NCBI RefSeq assembly: GCF_009604455.1
Contig: NZ_WEGL01000006.1
Location: forward strand, 558,001 to 622,000
DNA: 64,000 bases
From: Streptomyces sp. RB17
GTDB lineage: Bacteria; Actinomycetota; Actinomycetes; Streptomycetales; Streptomycetaceae
Reading direction: 5' to 3'
Shown here: positions 32,710 through 41,413 of the stretch, piece by piece
How positions within the stretch are numbered: the stretch's first letter is position 1
Layout: every line of letters starts with the position of its first letter
Made by a program: the position numbers and the translations under genes
The notes under the pieces: model-generated
The model's database searches: none
The model's input: only the letters and a program-made list of their open reading frames with translations
Told to the model about the DNA's origin: nothing

Positions 32710-33612
32710 ATGAGCACTGCGCCGGTCATCGCCGCGGTCGACGGTTCCGACGACAGCCTGCGCGCGCTGGAGTGGGCCTTCGACGCCGCCCGCCGCCGCG
32801 CCGCACCGTTGCGGGTGGTGCACGTGCGGCAGTATGCCGCCTGGGGACAGGCCGACGTCCTGGTCGCCGCAGAGCCGGAGGCGGAGGGCGATCCGGTACT
32901 GGACGACGTCCATGCCCGGCTCGCGGACCGCGGCGCGCAGCCCGCCGTCGAGTACGTCGCGCTGGAGGGCGTACCGGGAGCCGTGCTGCCGGAACTCGGC
33001 GCCGACGCCCAGCTGTTGGTCCTCGGCTCCCGGGGCCGCGGCGGCTTCGCCAGCCTGCTGCTCGGCTCCAACGGCCTCGCCGCCGCCCGGGACGCCGAGT
33101 GCCCGGTCGTCGTCGTGCCACGGCCCGGCCGGCAGGTGCACGGCGACGGTCCGGCCGAGCCCGGCCCCCGGGTGGTGGTCGGCCTGCACGCCGACAGCCC
33201 CGACGAGGCCACCCTCGACTTCGCCTTCACCGAGGCCGCCCTGCGCGGCGCCCGCGTCCAGGTGATCGCCGCCTACCCGTGGCCGGTACAGACCTGGTCC
33301 GCCCCCGGCCAGCTGGTGCCGCCCCAGATCGACCAGGACGCCGTCGAGAACGAGACCCGCGCCCTCGCCGAGGGCTTCCTCGCCCCGCACCGCAAGCGGC
33401 ACCCCGAGGTCCGTGCCGACGCCGAGGCGCTGCCCGGCGACGCGGCCGGCCATCTCGTCGCGGCCTCCAAGGACGCCGAGCTGGTCGTCGTCGGCCGGCA
33501 CCGGCGGCGCCTGCTCGCACCGGCCCGCATGATGGGCTCGGTGACCCAGGCCGTCCTGTTGCACGCCGCAAGCCCGATCGCGGTGGTGCCCCCGGCACCG
33601 CCGCAGGAGTGA
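32710..33612 (+). CDS. Universal stress protein with two Usp domains
   Basis: A 300-residue tandem UspA protein. Domain 1 (about 1-140) opens with VIAAVDGSDDSLRALEWAF and has the ATP-binding G-rich loop GSRGRGGFASLLLGSNG. Domain 2 (about 155-300) opens with RVVVGLHADSPDEATLDFAF, and its loop VGRHRRRLLAPARMMGS lacks the full glycine pattern, so only the first domain is likely to bind ATP well. Cytoplasmic stress or dormancy role by family. The start has GGTGAGGG upstream. It stands alone. Confidence 0.87.
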   Translation: MSTAPVIAAVDGSDDSLRALEWAFDAARRRAAPLRVVHVRQYAAWGQADVLVAAEPEAEGDPVLDDVHARLADRGAQPAVEYVALEGVPGAVLPELGADAQLLVLGSRGRGGFASLLLGSNGLAAARDAECPVVVVPRPGRQVHGDGPAEPGPRVVVGLHADSPDEATLDFAFTEAALRGARVQVIAAYPWPVQTWSAPGQLVPPQIDQDAVENETRALAEGFLAPHRKRHPEVRADAEALPGDAAGHLVAASKDAELVVVGRHRRRLLAPARMMGSVTQAVLLHAASPIAVVPPAPPQE

Positions 33613-33671
33613 GAGCCGGCCCCCGCCGGGCCACGCTGTTCACCACCTGCACCCTGACCTGAGCGGCAGCC

Positions 33672-33749
33672 CGCCCCGACGGGGCGCGGGGCTGCGTCTG
33701 CGATGTGGCTACCGCCGCGTGGGCGCGACCAGCCACAACGGCCCTGCAG
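33672..33749. repeat. Streptomyces interspersed hairpin repeat (intergenic copy)
   Basis: CGCCCC-GAC-GGGGCG hairpin followed by a GTGGGCGCGACCAGCCACAACGG core. It is closely similar to the element inside the kinase linker at 6262-6340. The antisense translations of both copies share a VVAGRAHxAVA..PRAxSGR pattern. Here it fills the gap after the universal stress gene. Confidence 0.65.
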
Positions 33750-33825
33750 TAGACCGCCGACTCCGTCACGGCGCTTCTGGCGGAGCCGCTCCGCACGAGC
33801 GGCCCAGCCCACGTACCATGGCCGC

Positions 33826-34323
33826 ATGTCGTTCCTCCGCCGCCGCAGCGCCACCCCTGCCGGACCCGACTTCGACGTGCTGGCCATGGACCCGGGTGAC
33901 TGGCCGGGCAACCTCGGCGCGGGCCTGCTGCCCGCCCCCGACGGCACCTGCCAGGGTGTCTTCCTGCGCTACGACCTGTTCGGCGGACGCGGCCCCGCCA
34001 TGATCATCGGCAACCTCCCCGAGGGCTCCCCGGCCCGCGAGGTCACCGAGGGCGAGATCCCCTTCGAGGTGGGCCAGCTGCTCCTCGCGCTGGAGAACGA
34101 CGAGGAGGTCGTCGTCGTCGGTGTCGAGGACACCCCGGTCCTGCAGGGCGACAACCTCCTCATCGTGCGGCGGCTGAAGCTGTCCGAGTCCCGGATCTCC
34201 TGCGTGCAGTTCGACCGCAGCGACGGCGTCCTCGTCACCATCGCCGCCTGGGACCGCCCCATCACCGACGACCTGTACGCCCTGCTGAAGCCGCTCCCGG
34301 CGGAGCTTTTCCAGCAGGGCTGA
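33826..34323 (+). CDS. Conserved hypothetical protein
   Basis: A 165-residue soluble acidic protein, not recognised with certainty. ATG 33826 is chosen since sequence upstream is the interspersed repeat. Segments such as DPGDWPGNLGAGLLPAPDGTCQGVFLRYDLFGG, split over several short strands, and GQLLLALENDEEVVVVG suggest a mostly beta fold. It ends with ITDDLYALLKPLPAEL. No signal peptide, Cys cluster or catalytic motif was seen. It converges with the secreted amidase across a 16-bp gap. Confidence 0.6.
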   Translation: MSFLRRRSATPAGPDFDVLAMDPGDWPGNLGAGLLPAPDGTCQGVFLRYDLFGGRGPAMIIGNLPEGSPAREVTEGEIPFEVGQLLLALENDEEVVVVGVEDTPVLQGDNLLIVRRLKLSESRISCVQFDRSDGVLVTIAAWDRPITDDLYALLKPLPAELFQQG

Positions 34324-34335
34324 GGCCGCGCGGCC
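34324..34335. terminator. Short GC palindrome between convergent genes
   Basis: GGCCGCGCGGCC lies in the 16-bp gap between two convergent stops. It may act as a weak bidirectional terminator; no T-run is present. Confidence 0.3.
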
Positions 34336-34339
34336 GCGC

Positions 34340-36310
34340 CTAGCCGGCCGAGCCCTCCAGGGTCACGTCCGCGGCGCGGACGAATCCGACCCGGTGGCCG
34401 TACTGGATCTCGTAGTACAGGTCCTTGCCCACCACGACCCGGTGCGAGTCGGTGGTGAAGGTGACCGCGTAGTAGTACTCGCCCGGCACCTCGTCACCGA
34501 CCACGTACTTCTGCCCGGCCGGGATGGTGTACGGCAGCGGCACGACCGACTGCGCGGGGACGCCCGCCGGGTAGGCCTCCTTCTCCGGGTAGGCCCTGCC
34601 GTACACCGGAACGCTCGCCAGGCCGGCCTTCGGTGTGAGCACGAGCCCCTTGGCGGGCACCGCCGCCGGAGCCGTGGGCGGGTTCTGGAACCAGGCCTTC
34701 TGGCCCAGGTACCAGATCGCGGTCCAGTCTCCCCAGTGGTCCGCGACCGCGTACTGCTGGCCGGTGGCGACCCGGGAGGACAGGTCGTTCACGTCCTCGG
34801 TCGGGTCCTTCTTCATCCCGATGTCCTTGATCAGCGGCGCGTTGACGTCGTGGTCCGAGTACAGCCGCACCTCGCTGGAGCCGTGCGCCGTGCACGCCGT
34901 GCCGCTGGTGCTGCAGCCCGTGTACACCGGCTGGTTCCTGGCGTAGTCCGGCAGGATCGTCACCAGTCCGGCCTGCTTGCCGGCCGTGCGCCTGAAGGGG
35001 TGGCCCAGGAGCTGGAAGTAGTGCCGCCAGTCCCAGTACGGACCCGGGTCCGTGTGCATGCCGGGAATCGTGGACGTGGTCGGGCCGGGCACGTTGTCGT
35101 GGCCCAGGATGTGCTGCCGGTCCAGCGGGATGGCGTACTTGGCCGCCAGGTACTTCACCAGCCGGGCCGAGGAGCGGTACATCGCCTCGGTGTACCAGGC
35201 GTCCGGGTTGGCGAGGAAACCTTCATGCTCGATGCCGACGGACCGGGCGTTGATGTCCCAGTTGCCCGCGTGCCAGGCCACGTCCTTCGCCTTGACGTGC
35301 TGGGCGATCAGACCGTCCGTGGAGCGGATCGTGTAGTTCCACGACACATAGGTGGGGTCCTGGATCAGGTTCATCACCCCGTCCCAGGCGCCCTCCGTGT
35401 CATGGATGATGATGAACTTGATCGCCTGCGACACCGGACGGTCGCCGAGGTCGTGGTTGCCGTAGTCGTTGTTCCCGAACTGCGCGTACGGCGCCCAGAC
35501 CGCCTCGCAGGACACCGAGCTCGGGCACTCGACGCCGTCCGTGGGCAGCGTGCCGAGACCGGCCCGCTGCAGCACGGCGGTGTCGCCGGTCAGCCCGGGC
35601 TGGGCGGCGAGCGCGACCAGCTGCCCGGCGTCCGTGACGCGCTCCTCGCCGGTGCGCAGGACGTCGTACACGTCGGCCGCGTACGCTGCCGCGGTCGCCT
35701 TGTCGTCGGCTCCGGAGAAGCGGGCCACCGCGCCGTACCAGTCGGCCGGGTCGGCGCTGAGCGGCTCGCCCAGCTCCTTCTGCGCGGCGGCGAGCAGGGC
35801 GGCGCCGCCGGCCACGTTCGCCGCCGGGTCGGTGCGCAGCTCATCGGCCGGCAGGCCGGTCAGTTGCGCCGCCTTCGGCAGCGTCTTCAGGCGGTCCGGG
35901 AGCACGGACTCGGCCGGCACCTTGATGTCCGGGTGCACGGCCGCGCGGGCGGCGTCACCGCGGGGGTCCTCCGTGGCCTCGGCGTAGTGTTCCGTGGTGG
36001 CGATGGCGGTCCGGGCGTCCGTGAGGTGCATCGGACCGTACCCGCCGGACACGCTGGGCGCTCCGGCGTGCCAGTCCCAGCGGGACTGGAGGTAGGAGAC
36101 GGCCAGCAGGACGCTCTGCGGCACGTGGTACTCGGCCGCCGCGGTGGCGAACGCGTGCTGCAGCCGGCCGGTGGAGGAGTCGGGGGCGGTCTGGGCGGGG
36201 GCCGCGCCGAGCAGCGGCAGCAGCAGGGCCGCCGAGGCCAGCGGGACGGCGGCCCGGCGCAGATGTCTGGTGCCGGGTGTGGACGTGGGGTCGGTGGCGG
36301 GACCTCGCAA
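34340..36310 (-). CDS. Secreted N-acetylmuramoyl-L-alanine amidase with N-terminal lysozyme-like domain
   Basis: A 656-residue exported peptidoglycan hydrolase. The signal peptide has a basic n-region, then AAVPLASAALLLPLLGAAPAQTA. An SLT/lysozyme-like domain (about 48-240) follows, with YLQSRWD (Gln75 where lytic transglycosylases have Glu) and SGGYGPMHLTD. The amidase_2/PGRP domain (about 280-440) has the zinc ligands IIIHDTEG and HTDPGPYWDW, plus VGIEHEGF. The C-terminal 200 residues look like SH3-type cell-wall binding repeats (AVADHWGDWTAIWYLGQKAWF). It cleaves the amide bond between MurNAc and the stem peptide. The gene follows the hairpin after the APH-type kinase and is probably transcribed on its own. 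Confidence 0.88.
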   Translation of the reverse strand: MRGPATDPTSTPGTRHLRRAAVPLASAALLLPLLGAAPAQTAPDSSTGRLQHAFATAAAEYHVPQSVLLAVSYLQSRWDWHAGAPSVSGGYGPMHLTDARTAIATTEHYAEATEDPRGDAARAAVHPDIKVPAESVLPDRLKTLPKAAQLTGLPADELRTDPAANVAGGAALLAAAQKELGEPLSADPADWYGAVARFSGADDKATAAAYAADVYDVLRTGEERVTDAGQLVALAAQPGLTGDTAVLQRAGLGTLPTDGVECPSSVSCEAVWAPYAQFGNNDYGNHDLGDRPVSQAIKFIIIHDTEGAWDGVMNLIQDPTYVSWNYTIRSTDGLIAQHVKAKDVAWHAGNWDINARSVGIEHEGFLANPDAWYTEAMYRSSARLVKYLAAKYAIPLDRQHILGHDNVPGPTTSTIPGMHTDPGPYWDWRHYFQLLGHPFRRTAGKQAGLVTILPDYARNQPVYTGCSTSGTACTAHGSSEVRLYSDHDVNAPLIKDIGMKKDPTEDVNDLSSRVATGQQYAVADHWGDWTAIWYLGQKAWFQNPPTAPAAVPAKGLVLTPKAGLASVPVYGRAYPEKEAYPAGVPAQSVVPLPYTIPAGQKYVVGDEVPGEYYYAVTFTTDSHRVVVGKDLYYEIQYGHRVGFVRAADVTLEGSAG

Positions 36311-36514
36311 TGCGGCCTCCTGTGACGGGTGGGCGTGGCGGGGCGTGCGGCGCGAGCTGGGTCAGTGGTACCGGCTCGCCGACGATCCGTCAATGATGCC
36401 TCCAGAGCGGCAATTTCCCATGTCACGAAGGGTTTTCGGCGAGTTTCGCGACGGCGGCGCGCGGGCCTGCGGGGCGTCACTGGCGTACACCAGTGGCCAC
36501 AGGTGCCCGGAGAC

Positions 36515-36562
36515 ACGAAGGTCCGCGGTGCGCCGCCGCTCCGGCGCACCGCGGACCTTCGT
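36515..36562 (-). terminator. Strong 20-bp perfect hairpin downstream of the APH-type gene
   Basis: ACGAAGGTCCGCGGTGCGCC pairs perfectly with its complement 36543-36562 across an 8-nt loop. It begins 5 bp after the stop of the minus-strand kinase gene. No U-tract; consistent with the stem-only terminators common in Streptomyces. Confidence 0.75.
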
Positions 36563-36567
36563 CCCCG

Positions 36568-37713
36568 TCAGCGAGTTCCGACCGCCGCTCGGACGGCCCT
36601 GCGGGCCATCTGGCAGTCGTCGTGCAGCCGCCTGAGCAGCAGCCGCTGTTCCTCGCCGGACGGCGCAGCACCCGGGTGGGCCACGCCCGGTGCCGCCGGG
36701 GCCACCTCGTGCATCGAACGCTGCACGGCCGTCTCGTAGGTACGGATCTCCCGGGTCAGCACCAGCATCAGGTTGACCAGGAAGGCGTCCCGGGAGGCCG
36801 GGCCCGCGGACTGGGCGATCTGGCTGATCTGCCGCCGGGCCACCGGCGCGTCCCCGAGGACCAGCCACAGCGTCGCCAGGTCGTACCCCGGCAGGTACCA
36901 GCCCGCGAGCTCCCAGTCCACCAGCACTGGACCGGCCGGTGACATCAGGATGTTCGACAGCAGGGCGTCGCCGTGGTTGAACTGGAGCATGCCGTGCCGG
37001 CCCACCTCGTGGGCGATGCCGTGCAGCAGCTTCTGGAGGTCGCCGAGGTCCCGGTCGGTGAGCAGGCCCAGCTCGTGGTACCGGGAGATCCGGGCGCCGT
37101 AGTCCAGGGGCATGTCGAACGTGCCCGCCGGGGGCCGCCAGGCGTTCACCCGGCAGATCGCGCCCAGCGCGGCCCGGATGTCCGCGCGGGGCGGCGCCTC
37201 CACCGGATGGCGCTGCAGCGCCGCCACCCGGCCCGGCGCCCGCTCGATGACCAGGGTGCAGTTGTCCGGATCCGCCGCGATCAGCCGGGGCACGCGGACC
37301 GGTGGCCGGTGCCGGACGAACGAGCGGTATGCGGCTATTTCGTGACGGATCCGCTCGGCCCAGGCGGGCGAGTGGTCCAGCAGACACTTGGCCACGGCCG
37401 TGCCGCGCCCTGCTGTCCCGACGAGGAGGACGGACCGTCCGCTGCGCCGCAGGACCTGCACCGGAGTGAACTCCGGACAGATCCGGTGCACCGATGCGAT
37501 CGCGGTGCGCAGCTGCGCGCCCTGGGGACCGGACAAGTCGAGTCTCCCGCTGAGCGGTTGGGTACCGACCTGGCCCGGCACCCGCCGGAGCCGGCCCGCG
37601 ACCGGCACGGGGCCGCCCGGACGCGCCGCCGGGTCCAGGTACGGCCCGCCGCCCGCGGGGCGGGAACGCAGCGGCCGGGGCGGGGCGGACACGGAGGACG
37701 ATGCTGCGTACAT
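36568..37713 (-). CDS. Aminoglycoside-phosphotransferase-fold kinase
   Basis: A 381-residue protein of the APH/choline-kinase fold. The P-loop region is poorly conserved. The catalytic Brenner motif is visible as FNHGDALLSNIL, followed by the metal-binding VLVDWELAGWYLPGYDLATLW. ATG 37713 (MYAASSSV) is used; the upstream frame extension is Arg/Pro-rich and unsupported. The Arg/Pro-rich first 60 residues are probably disordered. Members phosphorylate small hydroxylated molecules such as antibiotics, homoserine or choline; the substrate is not evident. It is divergent from the NsdA-like regulator. Confidence 0.75.
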   Translation of the reverse strand: MYAASSSVSAPPRPLRSRPAGGGPYLDPAARPGGPVPVAGRLRRVPGQVGTQPLSGRLDLSGPQGAQLRTAIASVHRICPEFTPVQVLRRSGRSVLLVGTAGRGTAVAKCLLDHSPAWAERIRHEIAAYRSFVRHRPPVRVPRLIAADPDNCTLVIERAPGRVAALQRHPVEAPPRADIRAALGAICRVNAWRPPAGTFDMPLDYGARISRYHELGLLTDRDLGDLQKLLHGIAHEVGRHGMLQFNHGDALLSNILMSPAGPVLVDWELAGWYLPGYDLATLWLVLGDAPVARRQISQIAQSAGPASRDAFLVNLMLVLTREIRTYETAVQRSMHEVAPAAPGVAHPGAAPSGEEQRLLLRRLHDDCQMARRAVRAAVGTR

Positions 37714-38044
37714 GGGAGATACAGATCCCTTCGTGTGCCTGCGGTGCCTGCCTGTGGTGCGTGCTCGGGGCACATGCGCGGGGCCGGAGCGCGGGGGAGC
37801 CCGTACTCCGTTCGCATGCACTGCGAGCGTGCGCCTGCCCGCCCCGGCCGCCCGGGTGCACCCTGGGGAATGCACCCGCCAGCTCGGCGAGCCGAGCGGC
37901 GACCGGGTCGGGGTGGCGCGTTCCTACTCGACACCCGATGCCCAGTGGCACACCATCTGGCGGACCCTGGCGAACCCTGGCGAATAGTCGCCCGGCAACC
38001 TGCACCGGGCTACTGTCAACTCAGCCGAGAACCTGGGGGCTTAC
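37714..38044. other. 331-bp divergent intergenic region
   Basis: No gene is supported. It must carry promoters for the APH-type kinase (minus) and the NsdA-like regulator (plus). A tandem 10-mer ACCCTGGCGA (37964 and 37974) and a TACTGT hexamer that could be a -10 element lie within about 80 bp of the regulator start. Confidence 0.4.
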
Positions 38045-39538
38045 GTGAGCGGACAACCCAACACCCGCCTTGCGGACCTGTTCGGCCTGGCCGGCTGGTC
38101 CAAGGGGGAACTCGCGAGGCTGGTCAACAAGCAGGCGGCGGCCATGGGCCACCCCCAGCTGTCGACCGACACCTCCCGGGTCCGTCGGTGGATCGACATG
38201 GGAGAGATCCCGCGCGATCCCGTGCCGCGGGTGCTGGCAGCCCTGTTCACCGAGCGTCTCGGCCGTGTCGTGACCATCGAGGACCTCGGTCTGGTACGGC
38301 ACGGGCGTACGGGGAAACGGCAGGGCGACGGGATCGAGGAACATCCCGACGGCGTGCCGTGGGCGCCCGAACGTACCGCCGCGGTCCTCACCGAATTCAC
38401 GGGAATGGACCTCATGCTCAACCGACGCGGCTTGGTGGGCGCGGGTGCCGCGCTCGCCGCGGGATCCACACTCAGCAGCGCCATGTACGACTGGCTGCAC
38501 ACCGACCCGGCCCTGAAGGCCGACGCCCCCGTCCTCGACGACCCCCTGCACGCCGACCCCGCTGGGTTCGACCGCTATGAGGCCGCCCCCATCGGGTCGC
38601 AGGAGATCGAGGAACTGGAGCGCTCGGTCGAGGTGTTCCGCGCCTGGGACGCCGCCCGTGGCGGCGGGCTTCAGCGCAAGGCGGTCGTGGGCCAGCTCAA
38701 CGAGGTGGGCGGCATGCTCGCCTACCACCATCCACCTCATCTCGAGCGGCGCCTGTGGGGCGTCGCCGCCAACCTCGCCGTCCTCGCGGGCTGGATGTCG
38801 CACGACGTCGGCCTGGAGCCCACGGCGCAGAAGTACTTCGTTATCGCCGCCCATGCCGCCCGCGAGGGCGGAGACCGGCCGCGCGCCGGCGAGGCGCTGT
38901 CCCGGGCGGCCCGGCAGATGGTGCACCTCGGCCGGCCCGACGACGCACTGGACCTGATGAAACTCGCCCAGGACGGCGCCGGCGACCGCCTGCAGCCGCG
39001 CACGAAGGCGATGTTCCACACCATCGAGGCCTGGGCGCAGGCGTCGATGGGCAAGGGCCAGGCGATGCGCCGTACGCTCGGGCAGGCGGAGGACATGTTC
39101 GTCGCCGACCGGGGCGACGGGGAACCGCTGGACTGGATGCAGACCTTCAAGGACGAGGATCTGTACGGCATGCAGGCGCTCGCCTACCGCACGCTGGCGG
39201 AGTTCGACCCGAGCGCGGCCACGCACGCCCAGCACTACGCGGACAAGGCGCTCTCGCTGCGGGTCGACGGCCGGGAGCGGTCGAAGATCTTCGACCATCT
39301 GTCCATGGCATCGGCCTGCTTCATCGCCGACGACCCCGAACAGGCCGACCGCTACGCACGGCTGGCCCTGATGTCGATGGGCTCGAACTCCTCCCGGCGC
39401 ACCTGGGACCGGCTGCGGCAGATGTACCGGCTGACCGCGGAGTACGCCGGCTATCCGAGGATCCACGAACTGCGGGAGGAGATCCGGCTCGCCCTGCCCA
39501 AGCCGAGGGCCAAGGGCACGGGCAGCGCGCAGGCGTGA
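38045..39538 (+). CDS. NsdA-like developmental/antibiotic regulator
   Basis: A 497-residue cytoplasmic protein starting at GTG 38045. The N terminus (TRLADLFGLAGWSKGELARL and STDTSRVRRWIDMGEIPRDP) is a helix-turn-helix-like segment characteristic of the NsdA group, and the remainder is helical and TPR-like (about 180-480). NsdA-type proteins repress sporulation and antibiotic production in Streptomyces coelicolor. A hydrophobic stretch GAGAALAAGSTLSSAMY at about residue 135-150 is too short to be a convincing membrane helix. Single gene, divergent from the APH-type kinase and convergent with the PP2C phosphatase. Assignment to NsdA rather than a paralogue is tentative. Confidence 0.7.
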   Translation: MSGQPNTRLADLFGLAGWSKGELARLVNKQAAAMGHPQLSTDTSRVRRWIDMGEIPRDPVPRVLAALFTERLGRVVTIEDLGLVRHGRTGKRQGDGIEEHPDGVPWAPERTAAVLTEFTGMDLMLNRRGLVGAGAALAAGSTLSSAMYDWLHTDPALKADAPVLDDPLHADPAGFDRYEAAPIGSQEIEELERSVEVFRAWDAARGGGLQRKAVVGQLNEVGGMLAYHHPPHLERRLWGVAANLAVLAGWMSHDVGLEPTAQKYFVIAAHAAREGGDRPRAGEALSRAARQMVHLGRPDDALDLMKLAQDGAGDRLQPRTKAMFHTIEAWAQASMGKGQAMRRTLGQAEDMFVADRGDGEPLDWMQTFKDEDLYGMQALAYRTLAEFDPSAATHAQHYADKALSLRVDGRERSKIFDHLSMASACFIADDPEQADRYARLALMSMGSNSSRRTWDRLRQMYRLTAEYAGYPRIHELREEIRLALPKPRAKGTGSAQA

Positions 39539-39541
39539 GCC

Positions 39542-39560
39542 CACAGGCTCAGGGCCTGTG
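39542..39560. terminator. 7-bp hairpin after the NsdA-like gene
   Basis: CACAGGC-TCAGG-GCCTGTG lies 3 bp after the regulator stop and before the convergent phosphatase. It is plausibly a weak terminator. Confidence 0.4.
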
Positions 39561-39576
39561 CGCCGGATTCCGTCGC

Positions 39577-39646
39577 TGACCTCAACCCATCAGTGACGCC
39601 AACCGATCGGTGAGCCGAATTCATCCGTGACGTCGACTCATGCGGT
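39577..39646. repeat. 17-bp degenerate tandem repeat, about four copies
   Basis: Units of about 17 bp start at 39577, 39594, 39611 and 39628, each with TGA(C) and an A/T-containing CAACCxATCxG-like body. The last unit runs into the 3' end of the phosphatase gene (39638 onward) and the pattern ends with TGACC at 39646. Confidence 0.5.
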
Positions 39647-41068
39647 GACCTGGGCGACGAGCACACAGGCGTCGTCCTCGCGTGCGGCTCCGCCGAACTC
39701 CTCGACCACCGTCCGCACGCAGTCCTGCGCGGTGCGCGCCGCGCCGAACCGTGGGGCGAGGTCGAGCAGGCGGTCCACGGCCGCGTCCGGGCTGTGCCCC
39801 GGCACCAGCCCGTCGGTGTGCAGCAGCAGCAGGTCGCCCGGCCGGAGGGTCTCCTCGGCCTGCCCGTAGACGGCGCCGGAGGTGGCGCCGAGCAGGACGC
39901 CGTCCGGTGCGTGCAGCAGGCGCCCGGTCCCGTCGCGGTACAGCAGCGGGGCGGGGTGTCCAGCCTGTGCCCAGACCAGGGTGCGGGTCTCGGGCCGGTA
40001 GCGGCAGCAGACGGCGCTGCCGAGGGCGGGCTGCACGGTGGCGTCCAGTAACTGGTTGAGCATGCCCAGCAGTTCACCGGGCGGGCTGCCGGCCAGCGCC
40101 ATCCCGCGTACGGCGCCGAGCAGCATCGCCATCCCGGAGGTGACGGCCACTCCGTGCCCGGTGAGGTCGCCGACGCTGAGCAGGGTGTCGCCGTCGGACA
40201 GTTCCAGCGCGTCGTACCAGTCGCCGCCGAGCGGGGTGGTCGTCGCCGCGGGGAGGCGGCGGGCGGCGAGGTCGAGGGTGCGTGGCCCCTGGCGCGGGAG
40301 CCGCAGGGAGCCGCGCCATGGCGGTAGCACGGCCTCCTGCAACTCGACCGCGATCCGGTGCTCGGTCTGCTCCTGCCGGAGCTGACGCTGCAGCGAGTCA
40401 CGGGTCTCGCGCACCGTCCGCCGGCAGCGGCGCAGTTCGCTGACGTCGCGCAGCACGGCCCACATCGAGGCCGTGCCGCCGTCGGCGCCGAGCACGGGTT
40501 CGCCCATCATGTGCACGGCCCGCACGGAACCCTCGGGCCGCAGGACGCGGAACTCGCCGTCGATGGGTTTGCCGTCGACCAGGCAGTCCGTCACCATCGC
40601 GGTCAGTTTCGGCCGGTCCTCCTCCAGGACCAGCGAGGGCAGTTCGTCCAGGGTGAGGGCGGGGGCGTCCGGGTCCAGGCCGAGGATCTGGTACAGCTCC
40701 CCGGACCAGGTCGCCTCGTCCGTCAGCAGGTTCCACTCCGCGCTGCCGACGCGGCTGAGCAGCGAGCCGCTCGGGGCCGGGGCGGGCGCGGGCCGGACGG
40801 CGGGCGCCTCGGCCGGTCCGGCCGACTCGGCGGCGGGCCCGTCCCGCAGCTGGGCCAAGTGGGCGTCGAGGTCCTCCAGTTGGTGCAGCGCGAGGTCGTA
40901 CAGGGCGCGCTGCCAGCGTTCCTCCGGGTCCGCACCCCCGCCGCGGGTGTCCCGCCGTACGGCGTCCACGTCGCCCTTGAGCCGCCGCGCCTGCGTTATC
41001 AACGCCTCGACCGAGCCGCGTCCGGGTGGTTGGGCGGCTGGGTGGTCCGCGGAGACCGGTGACGGCAT
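39638..41068 (-). CDS. PAS-domain PP2C/SpoIIE-type Ser/Thr phosphatase
   Basis: A 476-residue protein; ATG 41068 has GGAG upstream. A helical N terminus (about 20-90) and a PAS fold (about 105-220, SAEWNLLTDEATWSGELYQILGLDPD) precede a PPM phosphatase domain (about 265-476). Metal-binding signatures are GGDWYDALELSDG, VGDLTGHGV and the C-terminal REDDACVLVAQV. Such proteins dephosphorylate anti-anti-sigma factors in response to a PAS signal. Codon TTA at the complement of 40049-40051 (LNQLLDAT) makes it a possible bldA target. Transcribed divergently from the SsgA-like gene. Confidence 0.87.
   Translation of the reverse strand: MPSPVSADHPAAQPPGRGSVEALITQARRLKGDVDAVRRDTRGGGADPEERWQRALYDLALHQLEDLDAHLAQLRDGPAAESAGPAEAPAVRPAPAPAPSGSLLSRVGSAEWNLLTDEATWSGELYQILGLDPDAPALTLDELPSLVLEEDRPKLTAMVTDCLVDGKPIDGEFRVLRPEGSVRAVHMMGEPVLGADGGTASMWAVLRDVSELRRCRRTVRETRDSLQRQLRQEQTEHRIAVELQEAVLPPWRGSLRLPRQGPRTLDLAARRLPAATTTPLGGDWYDALELSDGDTLLSVGDLTGHGVAVTSGMAMLLGAVRGMALAGSPPGELLGMLNQLLDATVQPALGSAVCCRYRPETRTLVWAQAGHPAPLLYRDGTGRLLHAPDGVLLGATSGAVYGQAEETLRPGDLLLLHTDGLVPGHSPDAAVDRLLDLAPRFGAARTAQDCVRTVVEEFGGAAREDDACVLVAQVTA
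40049..40051 (-). other. In-frame TTA (bldA) codon in the PP2C phosphatase
   Basis: AAC CAG TTA CTG encodes Asn-Gln-Leu-Leu. With the P450 codon it is one of only two in-frame TTA codons I found by eye among the genes of this window, so translation may depend on bldA. Confidence 0.75.
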
Positions 41069-41413
41069 GACGCACTCCGTTGGGGACGAGACGGCCGGGG
41101 AGGACGGGGGGCCGTTACGACTCTCGCACAGCCCGCGACGCCCCGTAAGGGATTTGGCAACACACGATACGGTGGTGCTTTCGGCATATGCCAGAGTCTT
41201 CCCGGAGCGATCCCCGCGCACGAATGACGTACGCGCCGCGCGGGCCAAGTCGTAGGGGAACTACGCGTGTTGCCCGGTCCGGGCCGCTTTTCCCCGGCGG
41301 TCACGCGTGTGTTCGTCGCTCTTGTGTTCCCGTGTGCGGGAAGCGTCTTGTACCCGTCGAACTGTGACCGGATTTCGCGGCATTCGAGGCGCCATCGCGG
41401 AGTCCGTTAAAGC
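41069..41413. other. 345-bp divergent intergenic region
   Basis: It separates the PP2C phosphatase (minus) from the SsgA-like gene (plus) and should hold both promoters. Visible elements are a perfect 10-bp palindrome GGCATATGCC (41183-41192) and a GTAG/CTAC inverted pair around 41252-41264. No open frame in it has coding character. Confidence 0.4.
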
